Shown: positions 55,193 to 64,000 of the stretch, piece by piece
Layout of the letters: every line of letters starts with the position of its first letter
Numbering within the stretch: the stretch's first letter is position 1
Origin: Lacrimispora sphenoides JCM 1415
Lineage (GTDB): Bacteria > Bacillota > Clostridia > Lachnospirales > Lachnospiraceae
Assembly (NCBI RefSeq): GCF_900105615.1
Contig: NZ_LT630003.1
Location: 1,488,001 to 1,552,000, forward strand
Direction of reading: 5' to 3'
Length of the DNA: 64,000 nucleotides
Program-made: the position numbers and the translations under genes
The notes under the pieces: model-generated
The model's input: only the letters and a program-made list of their open reading frames with translations
Databases searched by the model: none
What the model was told of the DNA's origin: nothing

Positions 55193-56200
55193 ATGAAGCG
55201 GAAAGTATTGGCGGCTATTCTTTCTATGGGAGTGATTGCGTCTATGGCAGGCTGCAGCAGCGGGCAGAAGGAGGCTGCAGCTACGACCGGGGCAACAACA
55301 GAAGCTGCAACAGAAGCTGCAACCACAGCTGCAGAAACAGCAAAAGAGGCGGCTTCCAGCGGCGGCTCACACAAGGTTTATTTAATCACCATGGATCAAA
55401 TGGACCAGCACTGGGTAAACGTGGATGCAGGTGCCCAGAAGGCTGTAAAGGAGCTTGGAAATGTAGATTACAAATGGCTGGCTCCTGATGTAAAGGATGA
55501 CGCAAAACAGATCGAATGTATTAACAATGCCGTAGCAGGAGGCGCACAAGCCATTTTACTGGCAGCTAACGGCCCTGATGCAGTTACTGCATCCTTACAG
55601 GAAGCCATTGACGCAGGAGTAAAAGTGGTATACGTAGACTCCGCAGCATCTCTGCCGGCGATCCAGACTCTTGCAACAGATAACAAAGCTGCTGGAAAAA
55701 CTGCAGGTGATGAAATGATCAAAGCCTTAAAGGAAAAAGGAATCGAATCAGGCAAGATCGGCATCGTAAACGTGAATGCTGCAACCGCATCCACAGTGGC
55801 CAGAGAAGAAGGCTTCCGTTCTGCATTTGAGGGAACAAAGTTTGAGATCCTGGAAACTCAGTACGGCGAAGGCGATGCGGCAAAATCCAAGGATATTGCA
55901 GCGAACTATATTACCCAGGGCTGCGTAGGCATTTTCGGAGCCAATGAAGGCTCTACAGTAGGTACAGGCAATGCCATTCAGGAAGCAGGCGAGACTGTAA
56001 TCGGCGTAGGCTTTGATAAATCCGATATGATCCTTCAGCTGATTAAAGATGGCTATCTCCTTGCAACCATGGCTCAGAACCCAGATGTTATGGGATATGA
56101 AGGAATAAAGACAGCTGTTAATGCTCTGGAAGGCAAGGATACAGGAGACAAGAACGTAGATACTGGCGTTTCCGTTCTTACAAAAGATACATTAAAATAA
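55193..56200 (+). CDS. CUT2 sugar-binding lipoprotein (third set)
   Basis: A 335-aa lipoprotein: lipobox MAGC (Cys about 21). A low-complexity linker rich in Thr, Ala and Glu (repeats of TEAA, about 30-58) is followed by a sugar-binding domain starting HKVYLITMDQMDQHWVNVD. Such linkers are common in this organism's binding proteins. It resembles RbsB/MglB relatives; the ligand is unassigned. AAGGAGG precedes the ATG. Confidence 0.92.
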   Translation: MKRKVLAAILSMGVIASMAGCSSGQKEAAATTGATTEAATEAATTAAETAKEAASSGGSHKVYLITMDQMDQHWVNVDAGAQKAVKELGNVDYKWLAPDVKDDAKQIECINNAVAGGAQAILLAANGPDAVTASLQEAIDAGVKVVYVDSAASLPAIQTLATDNKAAGKTAGDEMIKALKEKGIESGKIGIVNVNAATASTVAREEGFRSAFEGTKFEILETQYGEGDAAKSKDIAANYITQGCVGIFGANEGSTVGTGNAIQEAGETVIGVGFDKSDMILQLIKDGYLLATMAQNPDVMGYEGIKTAVNALEGKDTGDKNVDTGVSVLTKDTLK

Positions 56201-56237
56201 GTGCGATTTAAACACAGACACATTTTATAACAGGGAA

Positions 56238-56268
56238 AGAGCAGGGCCGGTTCGCCGGTTCCTGCTCT
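56238..56268 (+). terminator. Stem-loop after the third CUT2 set
   Basis: AGAGCAGGGCCGG, loop TTCG, then CCGGTTCCTGCTCT: a strong stem with a stable tetraloop and one small bulge. The downstream tract is only mildly T-rich (ATATTTTA). Confidence 0.7.
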
Positions 56269-56362
56269 GTTGGCATATTTTACTTAGTAAAGGCAAGTTG
56301 CCCGTTCGGCAAACAGCCAGGTGAATCGAACTTACTTATAATAATAGAAGGACTGAGGTATT

Positions 56363-57319
56363 ATGATGCATATCATAGGATTTGATATTGGAGGAACAAA
56401 GTGTGCGGTGTTTCTTTGCCGGCTGGAGGGTGATACGATTATATGGAACGACCGGAAGGAAATACAGACTACATCAGACTGGAGAGCAGTGTTGGATACA
56501 TTGTGCGTTTATGGGGAACGTATGCTGGAGACTCATGAGGTTTCCCGGCCCGATTGCCGTATTGGAATATCCTGCGGAGGACCTTTGAGTCCTGACCGCA
56601 AGATTATCTGTTCTCCTCCTAACCTGCCGGGCTGGGTTTCAGTTCCCATTGTTTCCTATCTGTCGGAAAAACTCCAAATGCCCGCCAGAATGTTAAACGA
56701 TGCCGATGCCTGTGCCCTTGCCGAATGGAAATACGGGGCAGGTAAAGGATCTCTTCATATGATATTCCTCACCTTTGGTACCGGCCTTGGCGCAGGGCTG
56801 ATTTTGAATGGGCGTTTATATACAGGTGCCTGCGGCATGGCAGGAGAAGTTGGCCATGTCCGCCTGAAAGAGGACGGGCCGGTCGGATACGGAAAGGCAG
56901 GGAGTCTGGAAGGATTTTGCAGCGGCGGCGGAATCCGTCAAATGGCAATAGATAAAGCAAAACAGATGGAAAAGGAGGGGAAAAAGGCCTCCTTCCAGAC
57001 TGGAGAAAAAGAGGAAATCAAGGCAAAGGATGTGGCTGAGGCTGCCAGAGCAGGTCATAAAGATGCCGCAGAATTACTGAAAGAGTCGGGAACGTATTTC
57101 GGAAGAGGATTGTCCATGCTCATTGATATCCTGAATCCGGAGGTAATAGTTGCCGGAAGTATATACGCCAGAACCCACGAATTCATGGAACCTTCCATGT
57201 GGGAGGAAATCCGCAGGGAGGCTCTTGCCTCTTCCGCAGCTGTGTGCAGAATCGTGCCTGCCCAGTTAGGGGAGAGGATCGGGGATTATGGAGCCGTTAT
57301 GGCTGCGGTTTATGAATAG
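56363..57319 (+). CDS. ROK-family sugar kinase
   Basis: A 318-aa kinase. ATP-binding IIGFDIGGTKCAVFLC (about 4-18) and catalytic Asp in LNDADACALAEW (about 113-124) are present. The zinc motif of the ROK family, usually CGCGxxGCLE, reads VGYGKAGSLE here, so all three Cys are gone although the His of EVGHVRL is kept. It likely phosphorylates the sugar imported by the preceding CUT2 system; zinc is probably not used. ATG 56363 or 56366. Confidence 0.9.
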   Translation: MMHIIGFDIGGTKCAVFLCRLEGDTIIWNDRKEIQTTSDWRAVLDTLCVYGERMLETHEVSRPDCRIGISCGGPLSPDRKIICSPPNLPGWVSVPIVSYLSEKLQMPARMLNDADACALAEWKYGAGKGSLHMIFLTFGTGLGAGLILNGRLYTGACGMAGEVGHVRLKEDGPVGYGKAGSLEGFCSGGGIRQMAIDKAKQMEKEGKKASFQTGEKEEIKAKDVAEAARAGHKDAAELLKESGTYFGRGLSMLIDILNPEVIVAGSIYARTHEFMEPSMWEEIRREALASSAAVCRIVPAQLGERIGDYGAVMAAVYE

Positions 57320-57425
57320 AAATACCGGATTTTTTGAAAAGGAGTGACAACAGAAGAGGAACGTGATAAAATAACCCTTGCGCATCATAAAGGGTGACAA
57401 AATTTTGAACAGAGGATGGAAAAAA

Positions 57426-58784
57426 ATGGAAACTGATATGACAAGAGGCAATCCGCTTCCGATCATTTTAAAATTCACACTTCCGCTTCTGATGGGTAAT
57501 ATCTTTCAGCAGCTTTATAACATGGCAGATACCATTATTGTAGGCCGTTTTGTTGGACCGGATGCACTGGCAGCGGTGGGCTCCACCGGTACGATCATGT
57601 TTCTGGTCATTGGATTTTCCCAGGGCATGAGCACCGGGTTTACGGTCCTTACCAGCCAGCGGTTTGGAGCAGGAGATGAAAACGGCGCGAAGCGCTCCGT
57701 GGCCAATGGGATCATTCTGTCATCTTTCATTATTGTGCTTATGACAGTCTTAAGCCTCTCTTTTATGAGAACACTTTTAAAGGTCATGAACACGCCCGGC
57801 AATATTTTCGAGGATGCTTATACCTACATTTCCATCATCTGCATGGGAATTGTTGCAAATGTATTTTACAATCTGTTTTCCTCTTATCTCCGTTCCGTTG
57901 GGAACAGCCGGATCCCCCTTTTGTTCCTGATGTTTTCTGCCTCTCTGAACGTAGTGCTGGATCTTGTTTTTATTATTAATTTTAAAATGGGAGTGGCTGG
58001 AGCCGCCTGGGCAACGAATCTCTCGCAGGGGATATCCGCGCTTCTGTGCATCTTCTATATTTATAAAAAAGTTCCGGTTTTAACTCCAAAGAGGAATCAC
58101 TGGAAACTGAATGTGACGGATACAAAGCGCCAGCTTTCCGTGGGAATTCCCATGGCTCTCCAATTTGGAATCACTGCATCAGGAACCATCATCATGCAGT
58201 CTGCCGTTAATTTATTCGGTTCAGCCGCAGTAGCAGCTTATACGGCCGCCAACAAGTTTCAGGGGTTGGTTCTGCAGGGAATGGTCGCCATGGGTCAGAC
58301 AATGGCTACGTATTCGGGTCAGAATTACGGAAAGGGAGACATAGGAAGGATCCGCCAAGGCGTCAGACTTGTACTTTGGACAGAGGTCGTCTATTCAGCA
58401 ATTTCTTCTGTCATCGTCTGTTTAGTCCTCCCATATGCATTAAGGCTGTTTTTCTCAGGTGATGTGGATATAGCGGAAATGCTGCCATGGGCGAAAACCT
58501 ATATTTATTTATGTGCTGTTTTATATATTCCCCTAGGAATGATTTTTATATTCAGAAATACCATGCAGGGGTGTGGCTACGGCCTTCTTCCCATGCTTGG
58601 AGGAGTCGTAGAGCTTGTGGCAAGACTGATAACTGCTGGATTGGCAATCCGGCTTTTAAGCTTCCCCTTGGCCTGCGCCTGTGATCCAGCGGCCTGGTTA
58701 AGCGCCGGTCTGTTCACTACAATCTCATATATCTATATCATGAAGAGGGTGGAAAAAAGCAGGGAAAACAAAGGTCTTGTCTGA
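57426..58784 (+). CDS. MATE-family efflux transporter
   Basis: The start is ATG 57426 (METDMTRGNPLP, 452 aa), after GAGGATGG. About 12 hydrophobic segments in two similar halves. Family signatures are MADTIIVGRFVGPDALAAVG (about 37-56) and AAVAAYTAANKFQGLV in the second half. Exports drugs or metabolites using Na+ or H+. Not clearly linked to neighbours. Confidence 0.92.
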   Translation: METDMTRGNPLPIILKFTLPLLMGNIFQQLYNMADTIIVGRFVGPDALAAVGSTGTIMFLVIGFSQGMSTGFTVLTSQRFGAGDENGAKRSVANGIILSSFIIVLMTVLSLSFMRTLLKVMNTPGNIFEDAYTYISIICMGIVANVFYNLFSSYLRSVGNSRIPLLFLMFSASLNVVLDLVFIINFKMGVAGAAWATNLSQGISALLCIFYIYKKVPVLTPKRNHWKLNVTDTKRQLSVGIPMALQFGITASGTIIMQSAVNLFGSAAVAAYTAANKFQGLVLQGMVAMGQTMATYSGQNYGKGDIGRIRQGVRLVLWTEVVYSAISSVIVCLVLPYALRLFFSGDVDIAEMLPWAKTYIYLCAVLYIPLGMIFIFRNTMQGCGYGLLPMLGGVVELVARLITAGLAIRLLSFPLACACDPAAWLSAGLFTTISYIYIMKRVEKSRENKGLV

Positions 58785-58877
58785 TCTTTTAATTTTCTTA
58801 ATTTATTATTGATTTATAGTATAATATTTAGTATATTATGTAATAGATTATCTTAGGCGATATGTGAAAGGAGAATC

Positions 58878-59894
58878 ATGATGATAAAAGTAGCTGTTGA
58901 CGCCATGGGCGGCGACTATGCACCGGTGGAGATGGTTGCCGGAGCCGTAGAGGCGGTAAACGCGAATAAAGAAGTCCAGGTTCTCTTAGTAGGGCAGGAG
59001 CATATTGTATCGGAAGAACTGAAGAAGCATACGTTTCAAAAGGATCAGATACAGATTGTGAATGCGTCAGAGGTAATCGAGACGGATGAACCTCCGGTTA
59101 ACGCCATACGAAAGAAGAAAGATTCTTCCATCGTTGTGGGAATGAATCTGGTAAAACAAAAGGAAGCGGATGCATTTGTATCGGCTGGCAGTTCGGGCGC
59201 TATACTGGTTGGCGGACAGGTGATTGTCGGACGGATAAGAGGGGTGGAACGACCACCGCTTGCACCGCTTATCCCAACGGAAAAAGGCGTTTCCCTGCTG
59301 ATTGACTGCGGAGCCAATGTGGATGCCAGACCGTCCCATTTGGTACAGTTTGCCAGAATGGGATCCCTTTACATGGAGCATGTAGTGGGAATAAAGAATC
59401 CAAGAGTGGCTATCGTTAATATCGGCGCAGAAGAAGAAAAGGGAAATGCGCTTGTAAAAGAAACCTTTCCACTGTTAAAGGAGTGCAAGGATATCCATTT
59501 TACCGGAAGCATTGAAGCCAGGGAGATTCCGCATGGCGGTGCAGATGTCATTGTTTGTGAGGCATTTGTAGGCAATGTAATTCTGAAGCTTTATGAAGGA
59601 GTAGGAGCAACCTTAATCGATAAGGTAAAACGCGGTATGATGGGAAGTTTAAGGAGCAAAATCGGAGCTCTGCTTGTAAAACCTGCTTTGAAGGAAAGCC
59701 TAAAATCATTTGATGCATCTCAGCACGGCGGAGCACCGCTTCTGGGACTGAATGGCTTGGTTGTAAAAACCCATGGGAATTCAAAGGCAACAGAAGTGAA
59801 GAACTCCATACTTCAGTGCGTGATCTTCAAAGAACAGGGAATTAATGATAAGATAAGAGAAAGTCTTAAAAAGAATGATGAAAATCAAGAATAG
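58878..59894 (+). CDS. plsX: Phosphate acyltransferase PlsX
   Basis: A 338-aa enzyme making acyl phosphate from acyl-ACP for membrane lipid synthesis. [13 protein letters not shown] opens it; [15 protein letters not shown] and HGGAPLLGL are conserved. The ATG could be 58878 or 58881, after AAAGGAGAATC. It is first in the plsX-acpP-rnc-smc group, with an AT-rich promoter region (58795-58860). Confidence 0.96.
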   Translation: MMIKVAVDAMGGDYAPVEMVAGAVEAVNANKEVQVLLVGQEHIVSEELKKHTFQKDQIQIVNASEVIETDEPPVNAIRKKKDSSIVVGMNLVKQKEADAFVSAGSSGAILVGGQVIVGRIRGVERPPLAPLIPTEKGVSLLIDCGANVDARPSHLVQFARMGSLYMEHVVGIKNPRVAIVNIGAEEEKGNALVKETFPLLKECKDIHFTGSIEAREIPHGGADVIVCEAFVGNVILKLYEGVGATLIDKVKRGMMGSLRSKIGALLVKPALKESLKSFDASQHGGAPLLGLNGLVVKTHGNSKATEVKNSILQCVIFKEQGINDKIRESLKKNDENQE

Positions 59895-59913
59895 GAGAGA
59901 GGAAGGAAAAGAG

Positions 59914-60144
59914 ATGGAATTTGAGAAGTTACAGAACATAATTGCAGAGGTGTTAAATATTGAGCCGGATGAGGTGTCCATGAACTCCACATTTGTGGAT
60001 GACCTAGGCGCTGACTCCCTTGATGTGTTCCAGATCATTATGGGCATTGAGGAGGAATTTGATATTGAGATTCCAACAGAAGTGGCAGAAAACATCGTAA
60101 GTGTCAATGATGCAGTAGAACAGATCAAGAATGCTTTAAATTAA
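59914..60144 (+). CDS. acpP: Acyl carrier protein
   Basis: The start is ATG 59914 ([10 protein letters not shown], 76 aa), after GAGGAAGG; the ATG at 59875 lies within plsX. The phosphopantetheine Ser is in [10 protein letters not shown] (Ser about 37). Acidic, four-helix pattern as usual. Placed 19 bp after plsX. Confidence 0.95.
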   Translation: MEFEKLQNIIAEVLNIEPDEVSMNSTFVDDLGADSLDVFQIIMGIEEEFDIEIPTEVAENIVSVNDAVEQIKNALN

Positions 60145-60213
60145 TAGATGTGGGTGCTGCCGGGGACTTCTTAGTCTGTCCGCAGCACCTTCTTTCATAA
60201 TGAGAAGAGGAGT

Positions 60214-60948
60214 ATGATGAGCAGGAATTTAAAAGAACTGGAGGAGCGTATCGGCTACCGTTTTTCGGACAGCCATCTCATGACACAGGCCATGACACAC
60301 AGCTCCTATGCCAATGAACACCGGTTAAATAAGCTGGAATGCAACGAACGCCTGGAATTTTTAGGAGACTCTGTGCTGGAAGTGGTTTCCAGTGACTGTC
60401 TGTATCATAAGTATCCGGAAAAACCGGAGGGGGATTTGACAAAGATACGTGCCAGCATCGTCTGTGAACCGACTCTTGCCTATTGTGCAGAGGATATAAG
60501 GCTTGGAGAATACTTGCTTTTGGGCAAGGGGGAAGAAGCCACCGGAGGCAGAGGGCGTGCATCGATCGTATCTGATGCTATGGAAGCGCTGATTGGGGCC
60601 ATTTATCTGGACGGTGGTTTTGCTAATGCAAAAGAGTTTATCCTTCGATTCATCATGAATGATCTGGAACATAAGCAGCTCTTTTATGATAGCAAGACTA
60701 TCTTGCAGGAGATCGTACAGAGTAAGACGGACGAGCCCTTAAGCTATGAGCTTTTACGGGAAGAGGGACCGGATCATAACAAGGTATTTGAGTCTCAGGT
60801 TCTGATAGGCCAGGAGATAATCGGCCAGGGGACCGGACGGACAAAAAAGGCGGCGGAGCAGGTGGCTGCCTATCATGGGATTCTCCGTCTTAAGAATATG
60901 GATACAACCTGCGGGTATTCCTCTATGTCCAAAAATCGTGGACAATAA
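60214..60948 (+). CDS. rnc: Ribonuclease III with repeat-encoded tail
   Basis: A 244-aa dsRNA endonuclease: RNase III signature NERLEFLGDSVLEV (about 43-56), Asp/Glu ligands including the second DAMEALIGAIYLDGG, and a double-stranded RNA-binding domain from about 158 on (GTGRTKKAAEQVAAYHGIL). The last 15 residues (TTCGYSSMSKNRGQ) are read from the first copy of the intergenic repeat, so the normal protein end was replaced by repeat sequence. ATG 60214 or 60217, after AGAGGAG. Confidence 0.94.
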   Translation: MMSRNLKELEERIGYRFSDSHLMTQAMTHSSYANEHRLNKLECNERLEFLGDSVLEVVSSDCLYHKYPEKPEGDLTKIRASIVCEPTLAYCAEDIRLGEYLLLGKGEEATGGRGRASIVSDAMEALIGAIYLDGGFANAKEFILRFIMNDLEHKQLFYDSKTILQEIVQSKTDEPLSYELLREEGPDHNKVFESQVLIGQEIIGQGTGRTKKAAEQVAAYHGILRLKNMDTTCGYSSMSKNRGQ

Positions 60949-61060
60949 TAAGGAAACACCCTTCGGGTATACCTCTATGTCCAAATAGCGTGGACAATAA
61001 TAAGGAAACACCCTTCGGGTATACCTCTATGTCCAAATAGCGTGGACAATAATAAGGAAA
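60904..61060 (+). repeat. Double-hairpin intergenic repeat, three 52-bp units
   Basis: Units start at 60904, 60956 and 61008. The second and third are identical; the first has diverged and encodes the rnc tail. Each has hairpin 1 (ACACCC-ttc-GGGTAT), a spacer ACCTCT, hairpin 2 GTCCA-aatagcg-TGGAC, then a purine tail AATAATAAGGAA. Compared with the polA and methyltransferase copies, hairpin 2 changed a C-G pair to T-A on both arms, a compensatory substitution. Confidence 0.9.
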
Positions 61061-61098
61061 AGAAAGGGCAGGCCCAGTAGAGCCTGTCGGCGTGAACT

Positions 61099-64000
61099 AT
61101 GTATTTAAAAAGTATTGAAATCCAAGGTTTTAAATCTTTTGCCAATAAGATCGTCTTTGAATTTCATAATGGGATCACCGGCATCGTAGGCCCTAACGGC
61201 AGCGGTAAGAGCAATGTCGCCGATGCCGTGCGCTGGGTGCTTGGTGAACAAAAGGTAAAGCAGCTTCGAAGCTCCAACATGCAGGATGTGATTTTTTCCG
61301 GAACTGAACTGAGAAAACCTCAGGGCTTTGCCTATGTTGCCATTACCCTTGATAATTCCGATCACCATCTGGCTATTGATTATGACCAGGTAACGGTATC
61401 AAGAAGGGTTTACCGCTCCGGCGAAAGTGAGTACATGATCAATGGCAGTGCCTGCCGTTTAAAGGATATTTATGAATTGTTCTATGATACCGGTATCGGT
61501 AAGGAAGGCTATTCCATTATCGGACAGGGACAGATTGATAAGATATTAAGCGGAAAGCCGGAGGAGCGAAGAGAATTATTTGATGAGGCCGCCGGCATTG
61601 TTAAATTTAAACGGCGCAAGCTTATCGCCCAGAAGAAGCTTGAAGATGAAAAACAAAACCTCATCCGTGTCAATGACATTCTTACAGAGCTTGAAAAGCA
61701 GGTCGGCCCCCTGGCAAGGCAATCTGAGGCGGCAAAGGAATATCTCCGTTTAAAAGAAGATTTAAAAAAGTATGATGTTAACCAGTTCCTGATGGAGACT
61801 GAGGGAATCCAGGTACAGATGAAGGAAAATCAGGAAAAGGAAACCATTGTAGCCCATGATCTGGAGGATGCAAAGCAGACATCAGAGGGCATCAGGGAAG
61901 AATATGATGTTCTGGATACATATTTAGCGGAGCTTGAGGAGGCTATCAGCAAGGCCGGCAATGAGAAAAATAAAACCAACATGGAAATGGGAAGCCTGGA
62001 AGGCCGGATCAATGTACTTAAGGAACAGATCAATACCGAACAGATGAATGCAGAGCACATTGCCGGGCGCATGAGGGCTATCCATGCTGAAATCCAGATG
62101 AAAATGGCTCAGGCTGCTACTTATGAGGAAGAACGTTCCCTGATTGCCGACCAGGTGAAATCTGCAGTAAATGAACTGAAAGATGCGGAAGAGGTCCTGA
62201 ATTCAGAAGACGAGAAAATCCATCTTTTTGAACAGCAGATTGAGGAAGGAAAGAGCGGCATCATTGATATCCTCAATGAAAAGGCTTCCTTAACCGCAAA
62301 ACAACAGCGATATGAAACCATGCTGGAACAGGTGAATGTGCGGCGTTCTGAGGTTTGCCAGAAGCTTTTAAAGTTTAAAAGTGATGAGTCGGAGCAGGAT
62401 GAACGGCTGGAAGCTCTTCAAAAAGAAGCAGATGAGATAGAAACCAAGATCTCGGAAAGCCAGGAAGCCCAGGCGTTCAGTGAGAACCGTGCAGAGGAGC
62501 TGGAAGGCGAGGTCAAAAGGCTTAATAAGAACTTAAATGACAAACAGCAGGAATATCATACCAGTTATACAAAGCTGGAGTCTTTAAGAAACATAGCTGA
62601 GCGGTATGAAGGCTATGGCGGCAGCATTCGCCGTATCATGGAGGTAAGGGACAGGATCCATGGAATTCACGGGGTTGTAGCGGATCTGGTAAAGGTGCCG
62701 AAAAAATATGAAATTGCCATTGAGACCGCTCTTGGCGGAAGCATACAGAATATTGTTACTGATTCCGAAGAAACTGCCAAGCAGCTTATTGAATATCTAA
62801 AGAAAAACCGGTATGGAAGAGCTACCTTCCTACCATTAACCAGCGTCAGCAACAGGGATTCCTTCCGCCAGGACAGGGCCCTTACGGAGCCGGGAGTATT
62901 GGGACTTGCTAATACCCTGGTGGAAGCGGAAGACCGGTATAAAGGCCTTTTAAATTATCTGCTGGGCCGTGTGGTTGTGGTGGATACCATTGAACACGCC
63001 ATTGCACTTGCAAAAAAGTTCCAGTATTCTTTCAGGATCGTAACGCTGGAAGGAGAGCTTCTCAGCGTAGGCGGATCCATGACGGGCGGTGCCTTTAAAA
63101 ATTCCAGCAATCTTTTAGGGCGTAAGCGTGAGATGGAGGAACTGGAAGAGATCTGCTCCAAGGCTCTTACCGATGTGGAACGGCTGGAAAAAGAACTGGT
63201 GTTAAGCGAGGGGCTCCTTGGGGAAAGCAGGGAAGAACTTGAAAAGATCCGGGCGGAAAAACAGCAGCTTTATTTAAAGCAAAATACGGTTAAAATAAAT
63301 ATACGCAGGATAGAAGATAAAAAAGAAGAAATCAAGGAATCTTACGGAGACTTAGAGCGTGAAAACGGCCAGCTTGAAGTACAGATACGTGAAATCAGTA
63401 CCAGCCAGCAGGAACTTCTTACAGCCATAGATAAGCTGGAGATGCAGAATCAGGAAACGGTCGGAGAGCTGGAACGCTTAAACGGCCGGCTTGAAACGGC
63501 CAGGGCAGACCGGGAGCAGTATTCCAGGGACTTATCGTCCGTACAGCTGAAAACCTCAAGTTTAAAGCAAAAGGATGATTTTGAACTGGAAAATATCCGG
63601 CGTGTAAAGGAAGAAAGCCATCGTCTGGAGGAAGAACTTGCCGGACTTTCAAACGGAACTCATGGTTCTAACTCCATTATCGAAGAGAAACAGAAAGAAA
63701 TTGATGCATTAAAGGGCAGGATTGCGGAAGAAAAGGTATACTCAGAAGAACTGGAAGGCATCATAAATGAGAAGTCCACGCAAAAAGAGTCCAGTTCCAG
63801 GGAGCAGAAGGAACTGTTCAGAAAACGAGAAGAGCTTACGGGAAGGATCAGCCTTTTGGATAAAGAGCTGTTCCGTTTGCAAAGCCAGAAGGAAAAGCTT
63901 GATGAGTGGATGGAGAGTCATATCAATTACATGTGGAATGAATATGAACTGACTTTTTCTACTGCAAAGGATTTAAAGAACCAGGAATGGACGTCACTTC
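61099..64000 (+). CDS. smc: Chromosome segregation protein SMC (partial)
   Basis: Runs off the window; 967 of an expected ~1,190 residues are seen. It starts [17 protein letters not shown], with Walker [10 protein letters not shown] (about 32-40), a long coiled coil, then a hinge (about 505-650, YGGSIRRIM to GGSMTGGAF), then the second coiled coil up to the edge. The C-terminal ATPase half is outside. Organises the chromosome with ScpA/B. The spacer to rnc is filled by the three repeat units; no strong GGAGG precedes the ATG. Confidence 0.96.
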   Translation, partial: MYLKSIEIQGFKSFANKIVFEFHNGITGIVGPNGSGKSNVADAVRWVLGEQKVKQLRSSNMQDVIFSGTELRKPQGFAYVAITLDNSDHHLAIDYDQVTVSRRVYRSGESEYMINGSACRLKDIYELFYDTGIGKEGYSIIGQGQIDKILSGKPEERRELFDEAAGIVKFKRRKLIAQKKLEDEKQNLIRVNDILTELEKQVGPLARQSEAAKEYLRLKEDLKKYDVNQFLMETEGIQVQMKENQEKETIVAHDLEDAKQTSEGIREEYDVLDTYLAELEEAISKAGNEKNKTNMEMGSLEGRINVLKEQINTEQMNAEHIAGRMRAIHAEIQMKMAQAATYEEERSLIADQVKSAVNELKDAEEVLNSEDEKIHLFEQQIEEGKSGIIDILNEKASLTAKQQRYETMLEQVNVRRSEVCQKLLKFKSDESEQDERLEALQKEADEIETKISESQEAQAFSENRAEELEGEVKRLNKNLNDKQQEYHTSYTKLESLRNIAERYEGYGGSIRRIMEVRDRIHGIHGVVADLVKVPKKYEIAIETALGGSIQNIVTDSEETAKQLIEYLKKNRYGRATFLPLTSVSNRDSFRQDRALTEPGVLGLANTLVEAEDRYKGLLNYLLGRVVVVDTIEHAIALAKKFQYSFRIVTLEGELLSVGGSMTGGAFKNSSNLLGRKREMEELEEICSKALTDVERLEKELVLSEGLLGESREELEKIRAEKQQLYLKQNTVKINIRRIEDKKEEIKESYGDLERENGQLEVQIREISTSQQELLTAIDKLEMQNQETVGELERLNGRLETARADREQYSRDLSSVQLKTSSLKQKDDFELENIRRVKEESHRLEEELAGLSNGTHGSNSIIEEKQKEIDALKGRIAEEKVYSEELEGIINEKSTQKESSSREQKELFRKREELTGRISLLDKELFRLQSQKEKLDEWMESHINYMWNEYELTFSTAKDLKNQEWTSL

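Noticed and set aside
60904..61060. Triplicate 52-bp repeat as a CRISPR array
   Set aside because: Units are directly adjacent with no variable spacers, and there are no cas genes.
1..64000. Mobile element, prophage or integrated plasmid
   Set aside because: No transposase, integrase, phage structural or conjugation gene was found; the deletion scar at 25.2 kb has no insertion sequence.

Overview
The window looks like chromosome of a Gram-positive anaerobe in the Lachnospiraceae (a Lacrimispora / [Clostridium] saccharolyticum-like organism is my best guess). Reasons: moderate GC, AGGAGG-type ribosome sites, the plsX-acpP-rnc-smc order, yceD-rpmF, paired ACT and DUF711 proteins, PduL-AckA, YesM/YesN two-component pairs and many sugar ABC systems. 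No 16S gene, transposase, integrase, phage gene or CRISPR array was seen.

Layout. 1-1.6 kb: remnant of a uracil/xanthine permease, a DUF3298 lipoprotein and a tRNA-Leu. 1.6-15 kb: housekeeping genes (zinc-finger anti-sigma-like protein, polA, coaE, an MBL hydrolase, ACT + DUF711, a phosphatase, a methyltransferase, a MIF-like protein, Nudix, tmcAL, pduL-ackA, yceD-rpmF). 15-24 kb: a YesN/YesM pair divergent from a CUT1 sugar importer with an oligogalacturonate-lyase-like protein and an esterase, probably for pectin fragments. 24-28 kb: a patchwork with two truncated genes fused at a deletion scar, a degenerate M24 protein and a VOC protein. 28-34.7 kb: a LacI regulator and a deoC-kinase-rbsD-rbsACB operon for ribose or deoxyribose. 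34.8-42.8 kb: an RpiR regulator, a PfkB kinase, a class II aldolase, a DhaK-like/DhaL pair and a second CUT2 importer. 43-48 kb: AraC/GyrI regulator, ECF sigma with RsiV-like anti-sigma, tandem-MerR regulator with an ABC-2 exporter. 48-57.3 kb: YesN, a YesM without an extracellular sensor domain, a tandem ABC protein that has lost all catalytic motifs, a third CUT2 importer and a ROK kinase. 57.4-64 kb: MATE transporter, then plsX-acpP-rnc-smc (smc runs off the end).

Most unusual signals: (1) a family of about 52-bp intergenic repeats, each with two small hairpins and a purine-rich ribosome-site-like tail, in front of polA, the MBL hydrolase, the methyltransferase and smc; stem bases covary between copies and one copy encodes the tail of RNase III. 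(2) A dead RbsA-like ATPase encoded between a sensorless histidine kinase pair and a working CUT2 importer. (3) A sugar cassette whose DhaK-like subunit has both active-site histidines replaced by asparagine, beside a 1-phosphofructokinase-like kinase and an aldolase, which suggests an unassigned ketose pathway. (4) A PolA in which both nuclease domains appear inactive. (5) Two regulator/promoter layouts readable from sequence: a LacI operator pair, one inside a perfect 32-bp palindrome, and two RpiR-cassette promoters with identical box-to-TATAAT geometry.
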